NCBI GenBank assembly: GCA_026936045.1
Contig: JAIXKU010000125.1
Location: forward strand, 1 to 41,493
Length of the DNA: 41,493 nucleotides
Reading direction: 5' to 3'
DNA from: Flavobacteriales bacterium
GTDB taxonomy: Bacteria > Bacteroidota > Bacteroidia > CAIKAF01
Of the stretch, positions 25,583 to 33,079 are shown in pieces. A program made the translations under genes and the position numbers. Each line of letters starts with the position of its first letter. The stretch's first letter is position 1. The notes beneath the pieces are model-generated. The model ran no database searches. It had not been told where the DNA came from and saw only the letters and a program-made list of their open reading frames with translations.

Positions 25583-25603
25583 TCAGGGACAAGACAGAAA
25601 AAA

Positions 25604-26815
25604 ATGATAAGTCGGGAAACATACTTGCAAAAATTACGGCGACTAAAAGACCAAAACATCATCAAGGTTGTTACAGGCATCAGACGTAGCGGGAAGTCCA
25701 CGCTTTTGGAATCTTTCAAAAGCGAATTGATTAAAAGCGGTGTTGCCAAAAAAAATATTGTGTTTTTAAACTTTGAAGAACGTGAAAACCTACATCTAAC
25801 TGAATGGACAACGCTTTACGATGAAATCATAAAAACCGTTTCTTCCGACAAAAAACACTATATATTTTTAGACGAAGTGCAGTTAGTGAACGATTTTGAA
25901 AAATTAGTTAATGGATTGTTCCGCAAAAAAAATATTGACTTGTACGTTACAGGCTCAAACGCTTATTTGCTTTCGAGCGAACTCGCAACCTTGCTTACAG
26001 GCAGATACATTGCCATAAACATACAGCCTTATTCGTTTTCGGAATACGCTTTGGCATACAGCAAAGAAAAAAACACCGACAGGCTTTTTCGCCAATACAT
26101 CAATGCAAGCAGTTTTCCCGAAGCCGTTACATTGGCTCAAAGCGATGAGAACTTAGTAAACGATTACTTGCAATCTATTTACGATACTGTTATTATCAAA
26201 GACATTGCGGAACGTTACAAACTGCGAAATTTACACAACTTACATCGTGTTATCAGTTTTGTGTTTGACAGCGTTGGTTCTTACGTTTCGCCTACTAACA
26301 TTGCTGTTGCACTCAACAAAAATTCCAAGAAAACCATTTCGCACAACACCATAAGTAAGTATTTGGACTTTTTGACCAATTCATACATCATTTACCCTGC
26401 ACCACGCTACGACATTAAGGGAAAAGAATTGCTTACTACCAACCAAAAATATTATTTGGTGGACTTGGGCTTGAAAAACATTACCACTACCAACAAATAC
26501 GATGCTGACTTAGGACGAAAATTAGAAAACATAGTTTTCTTTGAATTGCTAAGACGTGGCGGAAAAGTGTATGCAGGGAAAAACAACGACAAGGAAATTG
26601 ATTTTGTAGTACAGAAACCGAACAACGAACGGGAGTATTACCAAGTAGCGTTTACCGTTACTGACGAAAAAACTTATGAACGCGAAATTTCGGCTTTTAA
26701 AAACATTAAAGACAATTACCCGAAATACTTGCTTACGCTTGATTTTGACAACACAAGTATTGAAGGCATACAAAAAATAAACGTGGTTGATTGGCTTTTA
26801 AAAATCGCAAAGTAA
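25604..26815 (+). CDS. AAA ATPase with DUF4143 C-terminal domain
   Basis: 403 residues from the ATG at 25604. Walker A is GIRRSGKS (residues 25-32) and Walker B is HYIFLDEVQ (D90, E91), followed by FRKKNIDLYVTGSNAYLLS and LTGRYIAINIQPYSFSEYAL, typical of the ATPase half. A winged-helix/DUF4143 part follows (LRNLHNLHRVISFVFD, HNTISKYLDFLTNSYII), then GRKLENIVFFELLRRGGKVY and KEIDFVV, a PD-(D/E)XK-like nuclease signature. Function is unsettled in general; these genes are sporadic, often move between bacteria and have been discussed as toxin-like or defence-related. It has its own promoter, no operon partner, and is flanked downstream by decayed mobile DNA. Confidence 0.88.
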   Translation: MISRETYLQKLRRLKDQNIIKVVTGIRRSGKSTLLESFKSELIKSGVAKKNIVFLNFEERENLHLTEWTTLYDEIIKTVSSDKKHYIFLDEVQLVNDFEKLVNGLFRKKNIDLYVTGSNAYLLSSELATLLTGRYIAINIQPYSFSEYALAYSKEKNTDRLFRQYINASSFPEAVTLAQSDENLVNDYLQSIYDTVIIKDIAERYKLRNLHNLHRVISFVFDSVGSYVSPTNIAVALNKNSKKTISHNTISKYLDFLTNSYIIYPAPRYDIKGKELLTTNQKYYLVDLGLKNITTTNKYDADLGRKLENIVFFELLRRGGKVYAGKNNDKEIDFVVQKPNNEREYYQVAFTVTDEKTYEREISAFKNIKDNYPKYLLTLDFDNTSIEGIQKINVVDWLLKIAK

Positions 26816-26828
26816 TAAGTAAAGCAAA

Positions 26829-27002
26829 ATAGCATTAAGTTGGAACGAAATAAAAGACCGAGCATTAAAATTTTCAAAAGAATGGAAAGGAACTGAAAAC
26901 GAAGAAGCAGACACAACCAACTTAGAAAACCAAATAGACCAATTGGTTTACCAACTATACGGCTTGACGGAAGGAGAAATAAAAATAATTGAAAATGGAT
27001 AA
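26829..27002 (+). pseudogene. Remnant: methyltransferase/type IIG restriction-like start fused to its end
   Basis: 57 codons plus TAA. The first ~25 codons (ALSWNEIKDRALKFSKEW) resemble from memory the N-terminus of MmeI-like/type IIG DNA methyltransferases. The last ~25 (NQIDQLVYQLYGLTEGEIKI) match the usual C-terminal tail of such enzymes. Roughly everything between is gone, consistent with one large in-frame deletion. The expected start ATG reads ATA (26829-26831) and a TAA lies just upstream in frame, so it is not translated normally. It sits 13 nt after the DUF4143 stop. Identification rests on short motifs. Confidence 0.5.
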
Positions 27003-27030
27003 ATCCATTGATGAAATATTGCATACATTT

Positions 27031-27060
27031 CATAGCCCACGAATTAATTCGTGAGCTATG
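27031..27060 (+). repeat. Palindromic hairpin upstream of the transposase remnant
   Basis: 15-nt arms (27031-27045 and 27046-27060), inverted around AATT/AATT with one mismatch: CATAGCCCACGAATT and AATTCGTGAGCTATG. Hairpins of this kind flank RAYT (REP-associated tyrosine transposase) genes and can be their DNA substrate. Confidence 0.8.
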
Positions 27061-27077
27061 ATGAAAATACAAAAACA

Positions 27078-27097
27078 AAAACCGTTCAAACGGTTTT
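27078..27097 (+). repeat. Second hairpin upstream of the transposase remnant
   Basis: Arms AAAACCGTT and AACGGTTTT (9 bp) are separated by CA. It lies between the large palindrome and the transposase frame and may act as part of the element end or as a transcription stop. Confidence 0.65.
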
Positions 27098-27120
27098 AAT
27101 TCAACATTAAAACAATCAAT

Positions 27121-27558
27121 TATGCACATTCATTCAATAAAATATGGATACACGCCATTTGGGCAACCAAAGAAAGATTACCATTAATCCATCAAACCAT
27201 TGAACAAAAAATCTATCAATTTATTGCGGGGCAATTGCGGGAGCAAGGCTGCCCGGTAAGAATCATCAACGGAATGCCCGACCATATTCATTGTTTGTTT
27301 TTATTGAATCCACAAAAATCAATAGCCGAGGTAATTAAACAAATAAAGGGAAGCAGTTCACATCATATCAACCAAAACAATTTAATTACCGAAAAATTTG
27401 CGTGACAAACAGGCTATGCTGCATATTCGGTTTCAGAATCTCTTGTTGACAAGGTGTTTCTATACATTCAAAATCAGAAACAACACCATTCAAAGAAAAC
27501 CTTTCAGCAAGAATATGATGAGTTTTTAGAATTGCAGGGTCTTAATAACTTGCAATGA
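27121..27558 (+). pseudogene. Y1 transposase (RAYT/IS200-like) with one in-frame stop
   Basis: The frame 27121-27558 reads NKIWIHAIWATKERLPLIHQ, then MPDHIHCLFLLNPQKSIAEV, GSSSHHIN, EKFA-stop-QTGYAAYSVSE and KVFLYIQNQKQHHSKK. The HUH pair (HIH) and the catalytic Tyr (FLYIQNQ) of the family are present. The single stop, TGA at 27403-27405, stands where related proteins have Trp (TGG to TGA). No in-frame start is clear; an ATG at 27122 is in another frame and ends after 21 residues. So this is an inactive but recently intact copy. Two upstream hairpins are left; no matching right end was found. Confidence 0.85.
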
Positions 27559-27637
27559 TATTGAAACCCAAATATACCAATTGGTTTATCAGCTTTATGA
27601 TTTGACCGAAGAAGAAATAGGAACAGTAGAAAAAAAC
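27554..27637 (+). pseudogene. Second methyltransferase-like C-terminal tail
   Basis: The frame from 27554 encodes DIETQIYQLVYQLYDLTEEE, clearly related in DNA and protein to the tail at 26929-26999 but diverged (Gly to Asp, EG to EE and others). It begins where the transposase frame stops and runs into non-homologous sequence after ~28 codons. It has no start of its own and is not an intact gene. Confidence 0.5.
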
Positions 27638-28033
27638 ATTAACAGACAGAAATGTCACAGCCACACAATTACTCACTATTTGTTTGTTTTAAATGGTGTT
27701 GGTGAATGCTTCGCATTTGCCTAGTCGCACCAGCCAACACGCAAGCCAAAACTTGGCAAAGAGTGTGTCTGCCCCAATGCACCAAAGACAGTTTAGTGCT
27801 AAAACAAAGTGAAGTGCTTCGATTGAAGTTTTGTGCTCCGAAATCCGCCCGAACGCCAAGTCGCAAACTATTAGCAGCAACTGTAAATGACTTAGATGCT
27901 TTTTTGAGGACTGAAACGTTGAAGTTTAGAACCAATTAGATGCTGAGTTGAAGAAAAACAAGCCATAACAGTCGCCTGTCGTAAGTGACGGTGTTGTAAG
28001 CTCCTCCAAAAGGAGTGCGCTATATTACAAACT

Positions 28034-28058
28034 AAAAAAGCCGGCATAAGCCGGCTTT
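28034..28058 (-). terminator. Rho-independent terminator after the DUF5684 gene
   Basis: A perfect 9-bp stem AAAGCCGGC / GCCGGCTTT (28037-28045 with 28050-28058), ATAA loop, followed on the minus strand by a T run. It lies 19 nt past the stop codon at 28077. Confidence 0.85.
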
Positions 28059-28076
28059 GAGACCATCTTGTTTGGA

Positions 28077-28436
28077 TTAGGCGGCTACAGGCTGGTTGTA
28101 TTGTGCATCGCTGAAAGCCAACATTGGAATGAAAACGATGGGCAGTAAAATCAAACCAATAGCATACCCTACATCTTTGCCAAAAGCTTTTGCCAAATTT
28201 ACAATGACAATAATACCAACAATAATATTGGCAATCGGAATCAGATAAAGCAGAATCCACCATACCGGTTTATTTACGATCTCAAGCAATACGATAATGT
28301 TGTAAATCGGTACAATACAAGCCCATCCGGGTTTGCCTGCTTTGGTGAAAATTTTCCACATACTAACCAGCATGATAACAATGATGGCTACATAAATAAT
28401 TAGCATAAATGCACCTGCTGCAATAAGGTTTCCCAT
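28077..28436 (-). CDS. DUF5684 small integral membrane protein
   Basis: 119 residues with four hydrophobic segments. The conserved block WKIFTKAGKPGWACIVPIYN and the following VLLEIVNKPVWWILLYLIP identify the DUF5684 (signal-peptidase-like, inactive) group. The C-terminus is short and hydrophilic (SDAQYNQPVAA). The group often sits by itself and has no proven function. It is transcribed alone: promoter at 28495-28524 upstream and a clear terminator downstream. Confidence 0.85.
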   Translation of the reverse strand: MGNLIAAGAFMLIIYVAIIVIMLVSMWKIFTKAGKPGWACIVPIYNIIVLLEIVNKPVWWILLYLIPIANIIVGIIVIVNLAKAFGKDVGYAIGLILLPIVFIPMLAFSDAQYNQPVAA

Positions 28437-28494
28437 ATAAATAGTTTTACATTAGTGCTTACTCTATAACATGGTTTTCAGCTTCCCCATATAT

Positions 28495-28524
28495 CAAATA
28501 TAAAATGATATTAGCAAAATCAAA
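28495..28524 (-). promoter_or_regulatory. Promoter of the DUF5684 gene
   Basis: On the minus strand TTTG (28524-28521) and TATATTTG (28502-28495) are 18 nt apart, a full -33/-7 pair, 58 nt upstream of the ATG. Confidence 0.6.
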
Positions 28525-28580
28525 AAAAATGTTAAGAAAACATGTACAAGATGTGTTAATATTTAGTTTTTGTGGGCCTA

Positions 28581-29612
28581 TTATTTGAATAATTGATCGA
28601 TGATTTGCATTGCAGCATGATACGGATCTGCCTTGCCGGCCATGATTTCCGATTCAGCCTGCTTTATTTTATTAATCATTGAATCTTGTTGCAAAAAACG
28701 GATCTGTAATGCTTCTTGCAGGGTTTCGCGAAACCAATATACCTGTTGTGCCATACGCCGTCTTTGCTTATACCCCGATGCCTGAATAGAAGCTTCATAA
28801 GCTGTTATCAGCTTAAACGTGTCTGCCACCTGGTCCTTCTCAAATGCATCACAAATCAGGACCTGTACAGGCATACCCGATGGATGGGGCGGGAAGAGAT
28901 GCAGAATATTGCCTATTTGTGCGTTTGTCAGCTTGGCTTTATCAGCTTGTTGAGAGGCTTTATTGATTAAAATCAGATCGGCCATTTCCATGATGCCTCG
29001 TTTAATGCCTTGTAATTCATCGCCTGTGCCGGGTATTGTTACCAAAACAAATATATCCACCATGGAATGTACGGCTGTTTCAGATTGACCTACCCCCACT
29101 GTTTCAATAAATATTGTATCATACCCAGCTGCTTCACAAAGAACAATGCTTTCGCGTGTTGTTTGTGCCACTCCTCCGATATTGCCGGAAGAGGGTGAAG
29201 GGCGGATAAATGCCGAAGCGTGGCGGGATAATTTTTCCATTCTTGTTTTGTCACCCAAAATGCTTCCTCCGGAGATTTGACTACTCGGATCAACCGCCAA
29301 AACAGCTACTTTCCTGCCATGTGATACCGCCTCCATCCCGATAGCTTCAATTAGCGTGCTTTTTCCGGCGCCGGGAATACCCGTTATGCCAATACGTGTG
29401 GAACGGCCGGCATGTGGCAATAGCTTAGCCATTAATGTTTCTTGCTTCAACCGGTCGTCAACCAACACACTTTCGATTAAGGTAATAGCTTGTGCCAAAG
29501 CCTGCCTGTCGCCGGCTATTATTTTACGGGCTAAATCCTCCACGGCCTGTTCTGTTTTTAACTTAGGTGTGAACTTGGGATTTAAGGATTTACCGGCTGC
29601 CGAATCTGCCAT
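28581..29612 (-). CDS. meaB: Methylmalonyl-CoA mutase-associated GTPase MeaB
   Basis: 343 residues of the G3E/MeaB (ArgK) family. It loads or protects adenosylcobalamin on methylmalonyl-CoA mutase, using GTP. P-loop GIPGAGKST (residues 78-86), then VLAVDPSSQISGGSILGDK, the switch motif ETVGVGQSE, and the NKAS guanine motif (LILINKAS). Length is as expected. It starts inside the stop of the thioredoxin-like gene (1-nt overlap, TAATG on the minus strand), so translation is coupled. mce is in this window; the mutase is not seen here. Confidence 0.94.
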   Translation of the reverse strand: MADSAAGKSLNPKFTPKLKTEQAVEDLARKIIAGDRQALAQAITLIESVLVDDRLKQETLMAKLLPHAGRSTRIGITGIPGAGKSTLIEAIGMEAVSHGRKVAVLAVDPSSQISGGSILGDKTRMEKLSRHASAFIRPSPSSGNIGGVAQTTRESIVLCEAAGYDTIFIETVGVGQSETAVHSMVDIFVLVTIPGTGDELQGIKRGIMEMADLILINKASQQADKAKLTNAQIGNILHLFPPHPSGMPVQVLICDAFEKDQVADTFKLITAYEASIQASGYKQRRRMAQQVYWFRETLQEALQIRFLQQDSMINKIKQAESEIMAGKADPYHAAMQIIDQLFK

Positions 29613-30118
29613 TATCGTTGGATTTTTTTAATGATGTTGACCAAATCAAGTTCTAACGTCTCTTTTGGTGTTTCCACAATGCGGCCTATCTCATCATTGT
29701 TGTAATAAACAATGAATGTCGGCACATTGGTAATGTTCAACGCTTTAAAGCCTTCAAAACCGGCTTGCTTGTTTACATCCACACCATAAATTTTTACCAC
29801 CTGATCATCTTCCACATCCCAGCCGGCATCTTTTAAAACCTTGAGCATGCGCGGTACATAGATCTGGCTGTCTTCACACCAAAAACCCATCACAATTTTC
29901 ATTCTTAATCCTTTGCGATTAGCCTTTAAAAATTTGACAAGATCTGCATCCGGTTTATACCCATTAAATTCCGGTTCAAATACGCCTTTATTTTTTGAGT
30001 TAAACAGGATTGAATAATTAATCTTACCCTCAGGGTATTTTTTATCGCCATTGTCTTGTGCCATTAATGTACCACAAATAAATAAAAGTATGAAGGATAA
30101 GAAAAGAGTTTGTTGCAT
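29612..30118 (-). CDS. Thioredoxin-like secreted protein with single active-site Cys
   Basis: 168 residues from the ATG at 30118 (MQQTLFLSFILLFICGTLMA), a clear signal peptide start. The same frame stays open upstream inside the FG-GAP gene, but that part is a shadow. The thioredoxin-like fold is seen in VMGFWCEDSQIYVPRM, with a single Cys where CxxC is usual (WCEDS), then VDVNKQAG and the cis-Pro NVPTFIVYYN. This matches the Bacteroidota 'thioredoxin family' with WCxDS, which likely does not act as a classical disulfide reductase. It starts 10 nt after the FG-GAP gene stop and overlaps meaB. Confidence 0.85.
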   Translation of the reverse strand: MQQTLFLSFILLFICGTLMAQDNGDKKYPEGKINYSILFNSKNKGVFEPEFNGYKPDADLVKFLKANRKGLRMKIVMGFWCEDSQIYVPRMLKVLKDAGWDVEDDQVVKIYGVDVNKQAGFEGFKALNITNVPTFIVYYNNDEIGRIVETPKETLELDLVNIIKKIQR

Positions 30119-30128
30119 AATAGATATT

Positions 30129-32342
30129 TTATGGTTGTACAATAAGTTTATGAATAATCTGTCGGTTAGCTGACATAAGAACGACAATATACATGCCGGG
30201 CTGAAAATTACCAAGAGAAAGTGTATAGTTTTGAAAAATACTTGGATAGGTTGATACCGTCCTGCCGGCCATGTCGTAAATACGACATTGAAACGTTTGT
30301 TCAGGCCACCTGATATAGGTTGTTTCCTTAGCCGGATTTGGCGCCAGAGTTGATTGTGTAGTTGGTTCGTCATCCGGTAATCCGGAAAACCCTTCGCCAC
30401 CCCAATATAATGTTAATCCGCCGGCGCGGTTTCCGACTACCAAATCAGGGAATCCGTCTTGGTTGATATCAAAAAGTGCCGGACTACTGTAGGTGCCCGG
30501 ATCAATATAACCCATATTGGGTTGAATGAGTGTAAAATCATCCAACAGATGATGGTTATTATCATGTAGCTGATAATAATGGGCTATCTCACCGGTATAA
30601 GATCCCACTGCCAGTTGCCATTGACCTTGATACATAAAGAAGTAAGGTATGCTATGCCCGAAATTACTGAGTTCGGGATGAAGTACGGATACACCACCCA
30701 AATTGGCTATTTCCGGTAACGCAGGGTTTTGATTCAATGGATTGAATTGGGGTGAGGAGGCAGAGCCTTTATTTTCATAATAGTTTAATGTCCCCTTTCT
30801 ATTTCCACAAACAATATCCGGCAGGTTATCATCATTTAGATCAGCGATAAAAGGCGCGCTGAAGGCGGTCTCCTTTATACTTTGATATTGCATGACGGGT
30901 GCAGCAAAAAGCGCCTGCATGTTGAGTTGCACAGCTGCAATATTTTCAAAATAATGCAGGTAGCCGGTGCTCTCACCAATAATCATATCCATATCCCCAT
31001 CTGCGTCCATATCGGCGAAAGCAGGGACGATATGAGAAAGCTGCAATGACGACAATCCGGCAAAATCTCGTGTTTTGAGCGTAAAAACCGGATGTTGGGC
31101 TGTGCCGGTATTTTGATAAAGCGCAAGTTGAGAAAAACCATTCCATTCATTGGCGTTGCCAACCACTAGATCCATCAGACCGTCGCGGTTATAATCAAAC
31201 CATCTTGGATAAGCGCCTAAGCCAAAATCCATCATCTCTCCTTGGAGAAAGTTGGTTTCCATAAACGTAAAATCAGGCCAGTTATTGGCGCCGTTGTTTT
31301 GATAGCGCCAAACGCCGAAACGGGTGTTTGAGTTTTCCGGGTCATTGGGACATACAATTAAATCCTGCTTTCCGTCGTTATTCACATCTAGATAAAATGC
31401 AGCCGGGAAAAGGGAAATAGAAACCGGTATGCTTGCCTGATGATATTTAGGAAATTCAAAATCAACCGCCCCAATATGGGCTAATGAAGCGGTGCCGTCA
31501 TTTCTCAGAAGACTTATATGCATCGCATCCACATCACCTACTACCAAATCTTTATCGTTGTCCATGTCGACATCCAATGTCAATAGGGTAGAGCCGGAAT
31601 GTCGCCATCCGTCTGGCGATCCACCCGGTGCGTCACAGCTATCATTAAGCGTGATATCATAACCAGACGAACCCTCCCTAAAAAATCCCCAGTTGTCGGA
31701 TGCCATTTTAAAAACCAAGCTATCGCTATGGCCATACAATTCAACAGAAAGGTTTTTATGAAACTCAACGCATCCGCCCATGAAATGAAAGGTGAGAATA
31801 TCCAAATCGCCATCGCCATCTATATCATCAATGGCAGGAATATCAGCTGCACTCACAAATAATGGCAGCATGCTATAGGTATAAAATGAACTGAGCTGAC
31901 TTTTGACTAAAGAAAATTGAAGACCATTAAGTGCATCGCCTGTTTGTCGGTAAACTCTGACACTGCCATTCCAATAATGAAATAAATCGGCTTTTCCGTC
32001 TTGATCATAATCTCTCATCAGCAGCCATCCGCTTATTTTCGGGAAGGCTTGCGCATAATCAGGGCAAGGTGTATAGTCGGTACTAGCCGGTGTGCTGTTA
32101 TGACAAAAGGTAAGAATACGATCGCCTTCACGATCAAAAACAACCAAATCCTGCACGCCGTCAAAATTTAAATCGACAGAAGAGAACTGTGCAAAATTTA
32201 ATCCGCCGCACCAAGGTAATACCAGCGTTTGGTTGTTCTCTGTAACCGGTATGCTGTCTATGCGTTGAAATGAAATAGGTTGAGCAAAGATAATTGTCGC
32301 CGAACACAAAAAGAGACCGCTGTATATAAGTCTATATAACAT
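30129..32342 (-). CDS. T9SS-secreted FG-GAP/VCBS repeat protein
   Basis: 737 residues from the ATG at 32342 (MLYRLIYSGLFLCSATIIFAQ); the in-frame ATG 24 codons upstream would lengthen the signal peptide unnaturally. The body contains at least eight integrin-like FG-GAP/VCBS repeats with Ca-binding type motifs, e.g. DLNFDGVQDLVVFD, DYDQDGKADLF, DIDGDGDLDIL, DVNNDGKQDLIV and DINQDGFPDLVVGNR. The last ~75 residues are a type-A T9SS sorting domain starting TLAPNPAKETTY and ending HKLIVQP. It is therefore a probable surface beta-propeller, often adhesive. It lies between truB and the thioredoxin-like gene. Confidence 0.92.
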   Translation of the reverse strand: MLYRLIYSGLFLCSATIIFAQPISFQRIDSIPVTENNQTLVLPWCGGLNFAQFSSVDLNFDGVQDLVVFDREGDRILTFCHNSTPASTDYTPCPDYAQAFPKISGWLLMRDYDQDGKADLFHYWNGSVRVYRQTGDALNGLQFSLVKSQLSSFYTYSMLPLFVSAADIPAIDDIDGDGDLDILTFHFMGGCVEFHKNLSVELYGHSDSLVFKMASDNWGFFREGSSGYDITLNDSCDAPGGSPDGWRHSGSTLLTLDVDMDNDKDLVVGDVDAMHISLLRNDGTASLAHIGAVDFEFPKYHQASIPVSISLFPAAFYLDVNNDGKQDLIVCPNDPENSNTRFGVWRYQNNGANNWPDFTFMETNFLQGEMMDFGLGAYPRWFDYNRDGLMDLVVGNANEWNGFSQLALYQNTGTAQHPVFTLKTRDFAGLSSLQLSHIVPAFADMDADGDMDMIIGESTGYLHYFENIAAVQLNMQALFAAPVMQYQSIKETAFSAPFIADLNDDNLPDIVCGNRKGTLNYYENKGSASSPQFNPLNQNPALPEIANLGGVSVLHPELSNFGHSIPYFFMYQGQWQLAVGSYTGEIAHYYQLHDNNHHLLDDFTLIQPNMGYIDPGTYSSPALFDINQDGFPDLVVGNRAGGLTLYWGGEGFSGLPDDEPTTQSTLAPNPAKETTYIRWPEQTFQCRIYDMAGRTVSTYPSIFQNYTLSLGNFQPGMYIVVLMSANRQIIHKLIVQP

Positions 32343-32377
32343 GAAATAAAGATACAAAAAGCACGGAATCGGACAAG

Positions 32378-33079
32378 TTAGATTGTAACAGAAGCAAGGA
32401 GTTTTGTTTCCCATTCTTTGGGTGTAAGTGCGTCGGTAAGCAGATATTCGCCGATAGCCGTGCGAGTGAGTGAAGCCAAGTAAGCGCCTGATTGTAGCGC
32501 GATGCCTAAATCATGGGCTAATGAACGAATATATGTGCCCTTGCTGCAACGAACACGAAATATAATTTGATAATTCTCCTCTAAGCGTGCGTCAAATGCT
32601 GTAATCACAATCGGATGTGCGTTGAGTTGAACAGATTCACCTTTTCTAGCTAAATCATAAGCCCTTTTCCCTTCCACCATTTTGGCGGAATAGATGGGAG
32701 CGACCTGCATTTGAGTACTGATGAATTGCGTAATGACTTTTTGCACTTTTTCACTGTCGATGTGTTCGGTAGGAAAGGTCTTATCCGGCATTGTTTCTAA
32801 ATCATAGCTGGGCGTCGTGGCGCCAAGTTGAATAATACCGGTATATTCTTTTTCAGTATCCTGAATAAATTGAATTTTTTTAGTTGCTTTGCCCGTACAT
32901 AGGATCAGCAATCCGGTAGCATAAGGATCAAGCGTACCGGCATGTCCAACTTTAATCGTTTTTCCCTCTTTTTTTTCTAACAGACAGCGGATCTTTTTTA
33001 CCACATCGAAAGAGGTCCACCCAAAGGGTTTATTAACCAACATGATTTGGCCGGATTCGAAATCAGCAGGGTTTATCAT
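32378..33079 (-). CDS. truB: tRNA pseudouridine(55) synthase
   Basis: 233 residues, full length for the short bacterial TruB form. It makes pseudouridine 55 in the T loop of tRNAs. Catalytic Asp51 is in [17 protein letters not shown]; further motifs are [32 protein letters not shown] and [15 protein letters not shown]. The start overlaps the uppP stop by 4 nt (ATGA). The FG-GAP gene starts 35 nt downstream. Confidence 0.95.
   Translation of the reverse strand: MINPADFESGQIMLVNKPFGWTSFDVVKKIRCLLEKKEGKTIKVGHAGTLDPYATGLLILCTGKATKKIQFIQDTEKEYTGIIQLGATTPSYDLETMPDKTFPTEHIDSEKVQKVITQFISTQMQVAPIYSAKMVEGKRAYDLARKGESVQLNAHPIVITAFDARLEENYQIIFRVRCSKGTYIRSLAHDLGIALQSGAYLASLTRTAIGEYLLTDALTPKEWETKLLASVTI

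Larger units (their letters stand above)
25146..25603. other. 458-base gap between divergent leuS and the DUF4143 gene
   Basis: It holds two -7 elements for leuS and one for the ATPase gene. On the minus strand 25337-25443 a 35-codon frame ends FLVDWFSFGVSYSFQK before a stop, and resembles the last strands of an outer-membrane barrel. It has no start and is interrupted upstream by TAA. The stretch 25469-25505 is C-rich on the plus strand. Nothing else is recognised. Confidence 0.45.
26816..28076. other. 1.26-kb degenerate accessory stretch
   Basis: No intact gene is seen. Contents in order: methyltransferase-like remnant, two hairpins, transposase pseudogene, second tail, and about 400 bases (27640-28033) with no convincing reading frame. 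That last part is rich in local inverted repeats: GTGTTGG with CCAACAC around an inner AATGC-TTC-GCATT; GCCAA-AAC-TTGGC; and an imperfect stem 27994-28030 (TTGTAA...TTACAA around CTCC-AAAA-GGAG). The end is the DUF5684 terminator. Confidence 0.7.

Noticed and set aside
27122-27184. ATG-led frame of 20 codons at the transposase start
   Set aside because: It is out of frame with the HUH and Tyr motifs and stops at once, so it is not the true start unless a frameshift near 27135 occurred; kept within the pseudogene.
27403-27405. TGA read as Trp (alternative code) in the transposase
   Set aside because: Other genes here (tsaE, DUF4290) end at TGA with tight overlaps into the next gene, so TGA is a normal stop. 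The copy is best called a pseudogene.
27706-27939. Small open frames on both strands after the transposase remnant
   Set aside because: Overlapping frames on both strands with unusual, Cys/Arg-rich composition, no start context and strong inverted repeats point to non-coding DNA.
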